Shown here: piece by piece, positions 1-5,404 of the stretch
How positions within the stretch are numbered: position 1 is the stretch's first letter
Layout: the number at the start of each line of letters is the position of its first letter
DNA from: Clostridiales bacterium
GTDB lineage: Bacteria; Bacillota; Clostridia; Christensenellales; Aristaeellaceae
Assembly: GCA_019409045.1 (NCBI GenBank)
Contig: DXVG01000134.1
Location: 1-5,524, forward strand
Direction: 5' to 3'
DNA: 5,524 nt
Program-made: the position numbers and the translations under genes
The notes under the pieces: model-generated
What the model was told of the DNA's origin: nothing
What the model saw: only the letters and a program-made list of their open reading frames with translations
Database searches by the model: none

Positions 1-248
1 GCGCCTGCGGCGTGGACGACTATTACTACTTAAACGGCCGTCTCTACCCCTGCGCACGCATGGCGCACGGCGCGCAGCTCGGAATGCTTCCCGAGGCCGC
101 CTGCCGCTTTGCCGACCTGCGCGCGGCGAGGGGCGCGTGGCGCGCCGCGCGAGCGCTGGAGGAGCTCTTTCAGCGCGCGCCCGCGCAGGCCTGCCGCTAC
201 TGCCTGCGCGGCACCACGGATTTTCTGCCCGTGCCGCCGGAGATATAG
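1..248 (+). CDS. 3' end of a GT8-radical SAM fusion protein (copy 0 of a tandem array), partial
   Basis: The reading frame is open from base 3, in phase with the window edge, and ends at TAG 246-248. The 81 visible residues are identical to residues 479-559 of the complete copy at 282-1961, so this is the tail of an upstream copy cut by the window and not a small independent gene. The piece carries the C-terminal cysteine set of the radical SAM half: CX9GX4C near its start (residues 2 and 17 here), one lone Cys (residue 34), and CxxC (residues 64 and 67) followed by a Pro-rich end. These are expected ligands of an auxiliary iron-sulfur cluster of the twitch/SPASM type (family knowledge). A GTG at 12-14 could be taken as a start, but it lies between the two cysteines of the first motif with no ribosome binding site. 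Whether copy 0 has a complete, identical 5' half cannot be told from here. Confidence 0.9.
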   Translation, partial: ACGVDDYYYLNGRLYPCARMAHGAQLGMLPEAACRFADLRAARGAWRAARALEELFQRAPAQACRYCLRGTTDFLPVPPEI

Positions 249-267
249 CGGGCGCGAACCTATCTTC

Positions 268-273
268 AGGAGG
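268..273 (+). promoter_or_regulatory. Ribosome binding site of copy 1
   Basis: AGGAGG, a perfect anti-16S complement, lies 8 nt before the ATG at 282 and fixes that start. The 33-nt gap after the copy 0 stop (249-281) contains no convincing promoter or terminator, so copies 0 and 1 are probably read from one transcript. Confidence 0.9.
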
Positions 274-281
274 CGTGTATC

Positions 282-1961
282 ATGCGTATTCCCGTGGTGT
301 TTACCATCAACGAGGCCTATGTTCCCTACTGCTGCGTGGCGATGTGTTCGCTGCTTGAGCACGCATCGCCGCAGGACGAATACGTCCTGTACGTCTTTTA
401 CGATCAGATGTCCGAGGCGGGCCTCGCGCGCCTGCGCGCGTTCAGTCGCGAAAACGCGCGCGTGGAGCCGGTGTGCGTCCACGGCCTTTTGCACGATTCC
501 ATGCGCGTGGTGGGGCGATTCCCCAAGGTGGCCTGCTTCCGGCTCATGATCGCGGAGGCGCTGCCCCACGAGGAGCGGCTTTTGTACATGGACTGCGACG
601 TGGTGGTGCTCGAGGACCTTGCCCGGCTCTACGCGACCGACATCGGCGACACGCTGCTCGGCGCGGTGATGTGCGCGCCGGACTCCGCGCAGCGCATGCG
701 CGAGGGGCTGGGCGTGGAGATCGAGCATGTGTTTTACTCGGGCGTGCTGGTGATCAACGCCGCGCTCTGGCGCGAGGCGAAGCTGTTTGCGCGCTGCATG
801 GACGCGCTGGAGCGGTATCCGAAGATACGCTTCCCGGATCAGGACGCGCTGGCCATCGCCTGCGCCGACCGCGTGACGGCGATCGACCCGGTGTGGAATC
901 AGGTGTCCATGTCCGTGCGCCGCGCGGGGCTGCTGCGCGGCGGCATCGTGCACATGGCCGGGGGCGCGAAGCCGTGGAACGGCTCGTCGGACACGGACTT
1001 TGCCTACTGGTACGACGTCGCCGGGCGCGCGGGGCTGCTGCCGCCCGCGCGGCTCGATCCGCCCGACGCGGCCAGGGAATGGAGCGCGCGGCACTTCCAC
1101 GGCGTGCGCCCCGCGCCGCTTCGGGCGCTCGCGCGGCGAGCGGGCGCGGTGGGCTACCGCTTCGCCTCCGCCTATGTGCCGCGCATGCGGCGCTACATGA
1201 AGCGCGTGCGCGTGTGCGTGACCACGCGCTGCCCGGGAAGCTGCGCGCACTGCGAGGCGCTGTGCCCGCACTACGCCGGGCGGCCGGACGTGGAGCCCAA
1301 AAAGCTCCTGGACGACCTTGCGCGCCTGTTTCATTACACGCGCGGCATCGGCGAACTGCGCCTGACCGGCGGCGAGCCGCTGGGCTGGGAGGGGCTTGCC
1401 GAGGCGCTCTCGTTCGCGCTCAAAAGCGGCCGCGCCTCGCGCGTGGTGGTGGAGACGCCCGGGCTTATCGCGCCCTCGCCGGAGGTCATGGAGCTTCTGC
1501 GCGACCGGCGCGTCGGCGTGGAGGTGCACGGCGGCGTGGACGTGGTCAACCCGAACATCGCCTACTTTTTGTGCGACAAGCCCGCGCCCGTGCCGCTCCC
1601 CCCGGCGCTGCGGGATGTTCCGGGCGCCGTGCACTCCCAGGAGTGGGTGTGGGCGGACTTTGGAGCCTTTGAGCGGCGCGACGTGACCGACGAGGCGCTC
1701 TACTGGCAGGCGCGCGCCTGCGGCGTGGACGACTATTACTACTTAAACGGCCGTCTCTACCCCTGCGCACGCATGGCGCACGGCGCGCAGCTCGGAATGC
1801 TTCCCGAGGCCGCCTGCCGCTTTGCCGACCTGCGCGCGGCGAGGGGCGCGTGGCGCGCCGCGCGAGCGCTGGAGGAGCTCTTTCAGCGCGCGCCCGCGCA
1901 GGCCTGCCGCTACTGCCTGCGCGGCACCACGGATTTTCTGCCCGTGCCGCCGGAGATATAG
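282..1961 (+). CDS. GT8-family glycosyltransferase fused to a radical SAM/twitch domain (copy 1)
   Basis: The predicted product is a 559-aa cytoplasmic two-domain enzyme with no signal peptide or membrane segment. Residues 1-275 read as an LgtC-like GT8 glycosyltransferase: an N-terminal nucleotide-binding strand, the metal-binding DCD at 104-106, DQD at 186-188 and the family's late HxxGxxKPW at 224-232. Residues 308-410 carry the radical SAM core: CxxxCxxC at C317, C321 and C324 for the [4Fe-4S] cluster, and GGE at 363-365 for SAM binding. The C-terminus has CX9GX4C (C480, G490, C495), C512 and CxxC (C542, C545), which suggests a twitch/SPASM-like auxiliary cluster. Family knowledge says GT8 transfers a sugar from a nucleotide donor and radical SAM enzymes start radical chemistry from SAM. 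That the two halves act on the same glycan is inference. Compared with copy 2 it has about 19 extra residues near 417-438, including an additional Cys (C431). The GT8 active site is atypical, with Tyr152 where LgtC-type enzymes have Asn. The start is set by AGGAGG 8 nt upstream. Confidence 0.9.
   Translation: MRIPVVFTINEAYVPYCCVAMCSLLEHASPQDEYVLYVFYDQMSEAGLARLRAFSRENARVEPVCVHGLLHDSMRVVGRFPKVACFRLMIAEALPHEERLLYMDCDVVVLEDLARLYATDIGDTLLGAVMCAPDSAQRMREGLGVEIEHVFYSGVLVINAALWREAKLFARCMDALERYPKIRFPDQDALAIACADRVTAIDPVWNQVSMSVRRAGLLRGGIVHMAGGAKPWNGSSDTDFAYWYDVAGRAGLLPPARLDPPDAAREWSARHFHGVRPAPLRALARRAGAVGYRFASAYVPRMRRYMKRVRVCVTTRCPGSCAHCEALCPHYAGRPDVEPKKLLDDLARLFHYTRGIGELRLTGGEPLGWEGLAEALSFALKSGRASRVVVETPGLIAPSPEVMELLRDRRVGVEVHGGVDVVNPNIAYFLCDKPAPVPLPPALRDVPGAVHSQEWVWADFGAFERRDVTDEALYWQARACGVDDYYYLNGRLYPCARMAHGAQLGMLPEAACRFADLRAARGAWRAARALEELFQRAPAQACRYCLRGTTDFLPVPPEI
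1506..1684 (+). other. Variable segment of copy 1 within the radical SAM domain
   Basis: This 179-nt stretch (codons about 409-468) replaces a 122-nt stretch at 3219-3340 in copy 2. It is flanked by perfectly identical DNA on both sides: everything to 1505 on the left and an 84-nt block (1685-1768 = 3341-3424) on the right. The 57-nt length difference keeps the frame and adds 19 codons. The ends of the two forms can still be aligned (a Pro-Val-Pro, Ala-Leu-Arg and Trp-Ala-Asp-Phe series), so they are diverged homologues and not unrelated inserts. Confidence 0.85.
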
Positions 1962-3218
1962 CGGGCGCGAACCTATCTTCAGGAGGCGTGTATCATGCGT
2001 ATTCCCGTGGTGTTTACCATCAACGAGGCCTATGTTCCCTACTGCTGCGTGGCGATGTGTTCGCTGCTTGAGCACGCATCGCCGCAGGACGAATACGTCC
2101 TGTACGTCTTTTACGATCAGATGTCCGAGGCGGGCCTCGCGCGCCTGCGCGCGTTCAGTCGCGAAAACGCGCGCGTGGAGCCGGTGTGCGTCCACGGCCT
2201 TTTGCACGATTCCATGCGCGTGGTGGGGCGATTCCCCAAGGTGGCCTGCTTCCGGCTCATGATCGCGGAGGCGCTGCCCCACGAGGAGCGGCTTTTGTAC
2301 ATGGACTGCGACGTGGTGGTGCTCGAGGACCTTGCCCGGCTCTACGCGACCGACATCGGCGACACGCTGCTCGGCGCGGTGATGTGCGCGCCGGACTCCG
2401 CGCAGCGCATGCGCGAGGGGCTGGGCGTGGAGATCGAGCATGTGTTTTACTCGGGCGTGCTGGTGATCAACGCCGCGCTCTGGCGCGAGGCGAAGCTGTT
2501 TGCGCGCTGCATGGACGCGCTGGAGCGGTATCCGAAGATACGCTTCCCGGATCAGGACGCGCTGGCCATCGCCTGCGCCGACCGCGTGACGGCGATCGAC
2601 CCGGTGTGGAATCAGGTGTCCATGTCCGTGCGCCGCGCGGGGCTGCTGCGCGGCGGCATCGTGCACATGGCCGGGGGCGCGAAGCCGTGGAACGGCTCGT
2701 CGGACACGGACTTTGCCTACTGGTACGACGTCGCCGGGCGCGCGGGGCTGCTGCCGCCCGCGCGGCTCGATCCGCCCGACGCGGCCAGGGAATGGAGCGC
2801 GCGGCACTTCCACGGCGTGCGCCCCGCGCCGCTTCGGGCGCTCGCGCGGCGAGCGGGCGCGGTGGGCTACCGCTTCGCCTCCGCCTATGTGCCGCGCATG
2901 CGGCGCTACATGAAGCGCGTGCGCGTGTGCGTGACCACGCGCTGCCCGGGAAGCTGCGCGCACTGCGAGGCGCTGTGCCCGCACTACGCCGGGCGGCCGG
3001 ACGTGGAGCCCAAAAAGCTCCTGGACGACCTTGCGCGCCTGTTTCATTACACGCGCGGCATCGGCGAACTGCGCCTGACCGGCGGCGAGCCGCTGGGCTG
3101 GGAGGGGCTTGCCGAGGCGCTCTCGTTCGCGCTCAAAAGCGGCCGCGCCTCGCGCGTGGTGGTGGAGACGCCCGGGCTTATCGCGCCCTCGCCGGAGGTC
3201 ATGGAGCTTCTGCGCGAC
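1714..3218 (+). repeat. Tandem direct repeat, second unit (1505 bp identical to 1-1505)
   Basis: This is the second occurrence of the 1713-bp period. It covers the 3' end of copy 1, the 33-nt gap with its ribosome binding site, and the first 1224 nt of copy 2. After 3218 copy 2 departs from copy 1, with a 57-nt length difference followed by scattered substitutions and short identical blocks to the stop codon. Confidence 0.93.
1981..1986 (+). promoter_or_regulatory. Ribosome binding site of copy 2
   Basis: AGGAGG lies 8 nt before the ATG at 1995, inside an intergenic gap (1962-1994) identical to the one before copy 1. No promoter or terminator is visible in the gap, which supports co-transcription of the copies. 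Confidence 0.9.
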
Positions 3219-3617
3219 AGGCGCGTGCGCGTGGAGACGCACGCGGCCTCGCCCGTCCCGGCGCTGCGGGAGCTTCCAAACGCCGCGCCCGCGCAGGACT
3301 GGGCGTGGGCGGACTTCGGAGGCTTTGCGCAGCGTGACGCGACCGACGAGGCGCTCTACTGGCAGGCGCGCGCCTGCGGCGTGGACGACTATTACTACTT
3401 AAACGGCCGTCTCTACCCCTGCGCGCGCATGGCGCACGGCGCGCAGCTTGGTCTGCTTCCCGAATCGGCGTGCCGCTTCGCCGACCTGCGCGCGGCAAAG
3501 GGCGCGTGGCAGGCGGCGCGCTCGCTGGACGCGCTCACGCGGCCCCGGGCGGCGCAGGCCTGCCGCTCCTGCCTGCGCGGCACCACGGATTTTCTGCCCG
3601 TGCCGCCGGAGGCTTGA
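1995..3617 (+). CDS. GT8-family glycosyltransferase fused to a radical SAM/twitch domain (copy 2)
   Basis: This 540-aa paralogue of copy 1 is identical to it through residue 411, so it has the same GT8 half (DCD 104-106, DQD 186-188, HxxGxxKPW 224-232) and the same CxxxCxxC (317, 321, 324) and GGE (363-365) of the radical SAM core. It then differs: the segment before the twitch domain is 19 residues shorter and lacks the extra Cys, and the C-terminal helix region (about residues 487-520) carries many substitutions. The presumed cluster ligands are all kept: CX9GX4C at C461 and C476, C493, and CxxC at C523 and C526, so both versions look functional. The last residues around the CxxC and the Pro-rich end are nearly the same as in copy 1. 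It ends in TGA (3615-3617), which lies inside the -35 box of the next operon, and it is probably the last member of the array. Donor, acceptor and radical reaction are unknown. Confidence 0.9.
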   Translation: MRIPVVFTINEAYVPYCCVAMCSLLEHASPQDEYVLYVFYDQMSEAGLARLRAFSRENARVEPVCVHGLLHDSMRVVGRFPKVACFRLMIAEALPHEERLLYMDCDVVVLEDLARLYATDIGDTLLGAVMCAPDSAQRMREGLGVEIEHVFYSGVLVINAALWREAKLFARCMDALERYPKIRFPDQDALAIACADRVTAIDPVWNQVSMSVRRAGLLRGGIVHMAGGAKPWNGSSDTDFAYWYDVAGRAGLLPPARLDPPDAAREWSARHFHGVRPAPLRALARRAGAVGYRFASAYVPRMRRYMKRVRVCVTTRCPGSCAHCEALCPHYAGRPDVEPKKLLDDLARLFHYTRGIGELRLTGGEPLGWEGLAEALSFALKSGRASRVVVETPGLIAPSPEVMELLRDRRVRVETHAASPVPALRELPNAAPAQDWAWADFGGFAQRDATDEALYWQARACGVDDYYYLNGRLYPCARMAHGAQLGLLPESACRFADLRAAKGAWQAARSLDALTRPRAAQACRSCLRGTTDFLPVPPEA

Positions 3618-3642
3618 CGCGGCCGCGCCGTTTCGCTATACT
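3614..3642 (+). promoter_or_regulatory. Sigma-A/sigma-70-type promoter of the Lrp-aminotransferase operon
   Basis: The -35 box TTGACG (3614-3619) and the -10 box TATACT (3637-3642) are each one base off consensus and separated by the optimal 17 bp. Transcription should start near 3649, about 25 nt before the regulator's ATG. The -35 box overlaps the stop codon of copy 2. A perfect 10-bp palindrome (CGCGGCCGCG, 3618-3627) sits in the spacer and could be an operator, though such words are common in GC-rich DNA. Confidence 0.7.
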
Positions 3643-3660
3643 GATTGCATTCGCACGCAA

Positions 3661-3666
3661 AGGAGG
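3661..3666 (+). promoter_or_regulatory. Ribosome binding site deciding the start of the Lrp/AsnC regulator
   Basis: AGGAGG, in the wider match AAAGGAGGT (3659-3667), lies 8 nt before the ATG at 3675. This favours ATG 3675 over an in-frame TTG at 3645, which would lie upstream of the binding site and at or before the predicted transcription start. Confidence 0.9.
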
Positions 3667-3674
3667 TCAGGTTC

Positions 3675-4166
3675 ATGGACAGCCTGGAAAAGCGCATACT
3701 GGAGGTGCTCATCGACGACGCGCGCACGCCCGTTTCGCAGATCGCGGTGATGCTCGGCCACCCGCAGGAGGAGGTCGCCGCCGCCATCGCGGACATGGAG
3801 CGGCGCCGCGTCATCCTCAAGTACCCGGCGCTGGTGAACTGGGACAAGGTGGAGGGCGACGAGGTGGAGGCGCTGATCGAGGTGCGCGTGACCCCGCAGC
3901 GCGACCACGGCTTCGACGCCATCGCCGAGCAGATCTACCGCTTTGAGGAGGTGCGCAACGTGTATCTCATGTCCGGCGGGTACGACCTGCTGGTCATGCT
4001 CAAGGCGCGCAACCTGAAAAAGCTGGCGCTGTTCGTGGCCGAAAAGCTCTCGACCATCGACGGCGTTCTCTCCACCGCCACGCACTTTGTGCTCAAGCGC
4101 TACAAAAACGAGGGCGTCATCACCAGCGAAACGCCCGAGGACAGGAGGCTCAAGGTCACGCCGTGA
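3675..4166 (+). CDS. Lrp/AsnC-family transcriptional regulator
   Basis: The 163-aa length is typical of the family. Residues about 4-52 form the winged helix-turn-helix: the start resembles the usual Leu-Asp-x-x-Ile-Leu pattern, and a recognition-helix region lies around 21-45. Residues about 64-140 form the RAM (regulation of amino acid metabolism) ligand-binding and oligomerisation domain, with the characteristic glycine-rich turn followed by Tyr-Asp at 101-104. Such proteins bind DNA as dimers or octamers and commonly sense amino acids (family knowledge). It is the first gene of an operon with its own promoter and overlaps the aminotransferase start by 4 nt, so the simplest reading is an amino-acid-responsive regulator of its own operon, including the aminotransferase; this is inference. 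It is not clear whether it also affects the upstream glycosyltransferase array. The specific effector and an established gene name cannot be assigned. Confidence 0.92.
   Translation: MDSLEKRILEVLIDDARTPVSQIAVMLGHPQEEVAAAIADMERRRVILKYPALVNWDKVEGDEVEALIEVRVTPQRDHGFDAIAEQIYRFEEVRNVYLMSGGYDLLVMLKARNLKKLALFVAEKLSTIDGVLSTATHFVLKRYKNEGVITSETPEDRRLKVTP
4143..4148 (+). promoter_or_regulatory. Probable ribosome binding site of the aminotransferase (long spacing)
   Basis: AGGAGG inside the end of the regulator gene lies 14 nt before the GTG at 4163, longer than the 8 nt used by the other genes here. A weaker AAGG (4152-4155) lies 7 nt before the same GTG. With the GTGA overlap (4163-4166), re-initiation by ribosomes finishing the regulator is a likely contribution. 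Confidence 0.5.
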
Positions 4167-5335
4167 ATTACGAAAACATACTCTGCCGCCGCGTGGCGGA
4201 CGTGCCGCCCTCCGGCATCCGCAAATTTTTCGACGTCGTAAGCGAAATGGAGGACGTGATCTCCCTGGGCGTGGGCGAGCCGGACTTCAACACACCCTGG
4301 AGCTACACCGACGCGGCCATCTATTCCCTGCGCAAGGGCCACACGCACTACACGAGCAACTGGGGCCTGATCGAGCTTCGCCGCGCCATCAACCGCTACA
4401 TGCTCTCCCGCTTCGACGTGGAGTACGATCCCGCGGACGAGATACTCGTCACCGTGGGCGCGAGCGAGGGCATCGACCTTGCGCTGCGCGCGCTGGTGGA
4501 GCCGGGCGACGAGGTGCTCGTGCCCGACCCGAGCTACGTCAGCTACATGCCCAACATACGCTTCGCGGGCGGGACGTGCGTGAGCGTGCCCACCGACGCG
4601 CAAAACGGCTTCCGCATCACGCCCGCGGCTCTGCACGCGGCCATCACGCCCAAGACCAAGGCGCTGATTTTGCCCTATCCCAACAACCCCACCGGCGGCG
4701 TGATGGGCCGGGAGGATTTGGAGGCCGTGGCCGAGGCGCTGCGCGATACGCAGATCATGGTCGTCTCCGACGAGATCTACGCGGAGCTGACCTATTCGGG
4801 GCGGCATGTGAGCTTTGCGTCCATCCCCGGCATGTGGGAGCGCACCATCACGCTCAACGGCTTTTCCAAGGCGTTCGCCATGACCGGCTGGCGCATGGGC
4901 TTTGCCTGCGGGCCGCGCGCTGTGATGGAGGTTTTGTGCAAGATCCACCAGTATACCATGCTGTGCGCGCCCACGCCCGGCCAGTACGCGGCGCTGGAGG
5001 CGCTGACCTCCGGCGAGCAGAACGACTTTGCCGACGTGCGCCGCATGGTGGAGAGCTACGACCGCCGCCGCCGCCTGATCGTCAGCGGCCTGCGCGAGGC
5101 GGGGCTTGCCTGCCACGAGCCGATGGGCGCGTTCTACGCCTTCCCCGCCGTGCCCGCGGGCATGGACTCGCAGACCTTCTGCGAAAAGCTCCTGTGGGAG
5201 AAGAAGGTCGCGGCCGTGCCGGGCGACGCGTTCGGCGCGCTGGGCGACGGCTTTTTCCGCTGCTCCTACGCCGCCTCCAACGAGAACATACGCCGCGCGG
5301 TGGAGCGCATCGGCGAATTTGTAGCGACCATGTGA
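4163..5335 (+). CDS. PLP-dependent class I/II aminotransferase (fold type I, AspC/PatA-like)
   Basis: The 390-aa length is normal for the family. It moves an amino group between an amino acid and a 2-oxo acid, using pyridoxal phosphate, in the cytoplasm. The family landmarks are in order: Gly-Glu-Pro-Asp-Phe at 38-42, Tyr-Thr near 63-64 before a conserved Gly, the PLP phosphate-loop region Gly-Ala-Ser-Glu-Gly at 99-103, Asn-Asn-Pro-Thr-Gly at 174-178, Ser-Asp-Glu-Ile-Tyr at 202-206 (D203 facing the pyridine nitrogen, Y206), the Schiff-base Lys K236 in Ser-Lys, R244 in Gly-Trp-Arg, and the substrate-carboxylate Arg R366. All key residues are present, so it should be active. The GTG start is supported by the 4-nt overlap with the regulator; the next in-frame Met would remove the N-terminal arm and part of the substrate pocket. 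The amino acid substrate cannot be told from sequence alone: aspartate, alanine or aromatic use are all possible. It is the last gene of the operon, followed directly by a terminator. Confidence 0.93.
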   Translation: MNYENILCRRVADVPPSGIRKFFDVVSEMEDVISLGVGEPDFNTPWSYTDAAIYSLRKGHTHYTSNWGLIELRRAINRYMLSRFDVEYDPADEILVTVGASEGIDLALRALVEPGDEVLVPDPSYVSYMPNIRFAGGTCVSVPTDAQNGFRITPAALHAAITPKTKALILPYPNNPTGGVMGREDLEAVAEALRDTQIMVVSDEIYAELTYSGRHVSFASIPGMWERTITLNGFSKAFAMTGWRMGFACGPRAVMEVLCKIHQYTMLCAPTPGQYAALEALTSGEQNDFADVRRMVESYDRRRRLIVSGLREAGLACHEPMGAFYAFPAVPAGMDSQTFCEKLLWEKKVAAVPGDAFGALGDGFFRCSYAASNENIRRAVERIGEFVATM

Positions 5336-5340
5336 CGCGA

Positions 5341-5374
5341 GGCGGCGGGAAACACATTCCCGCCGCCCTTTTTT
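5341..5374 (+). terminator. Intrinsic terminator of the Lrp-aminotransferase operon
   Basis: A perfect 10-bp GC-rich stem (5341-5350 with 5358-5367) closes a 7-nt loop and is followed after one C by six T residues (5369-5374). It begins 5 nt after the aminotransferase stop codon. This is a textbook strong Rho-independent terminator on the + strand. Confidence 0.93.
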
Positions 5375-5404
5375 GCATATACTCCCCCGAGGGGGTGTTT
5401 TTTT

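Larger units (their letters stand above)
1..1713 (+). repeat. Tandem direct repeat, first unit (period 1713 bp)
   Basis: Base 1 corresponds to base 1714. The match continues without a difference that I could find by eye to base 1505 (3218 in the second unit), where identity stops at 1506/3219 (C against A). The unit holds the tail of copy 0, a 33-nt intergenic gap and copy 1 up to its twitch domain. The left limit of the identical tract lies outside the window. No insertion sequence or terminal inverted repeat borders it, so this is a gene-unit duplication and not a transposon. Confidence 0.93.

Noticed and set aside
249..281. Promoter before each array gene (TATCTT at 261-266 as a -10 box)
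   Set aside because: There is no -35-like sequence at 16-18 bp upstream, and the hexamer directly precedes the ribosome binding site.
30..1634. A 534-codon open frame on the - strand, with a near-identical 499-codon partner at 1743-3242
   Set aside because: They lie opposite the fusion genes, are rich in His, Arg and Ala without any recognisable motif, have no ribosome binding site or gene-like start, and are the expected antisense by-product of GC-rich codon use. Both copies show it only because the DNA is duplicated.
473..1672. A 399-codon + strand frame inside copy 1 (and 2186-3337 in copy 2)
   Set aside because: It is an out-of-frame, Arg/Ala-rich shadow; the overlapping frame carries all GT8 and radical SAM motifs and a proper ribosome binding site.
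1..3218. The 1713-bp repeat as a composite transposon or integron cassette
   Set aside because: No transposase, integrase, terminal inverted repeats, target-site duplications or cassette recombination site is visible, and the identity break lies within a coding sequence.
3645..3674. Upstream TTG start for the Lrp/AsnC regulator adding 10 residues
   Set aside because: It would place the AGGAGG site inside the coding region and lies at or before the predicted transcription start; the ATG at 3675 has ideal spacing and gives the normal family N-terminus.
5381..5404. Second intrinsic terminator (C5-GA-G5 followed by seven T)
   Set aside because: The usable stem is only about 4 bp around a tight loop with a mismatch below it, and the G run sits at ribosome-binding distance from the GTG at 5405. 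A strong terminator is already present 7 nt upstream.
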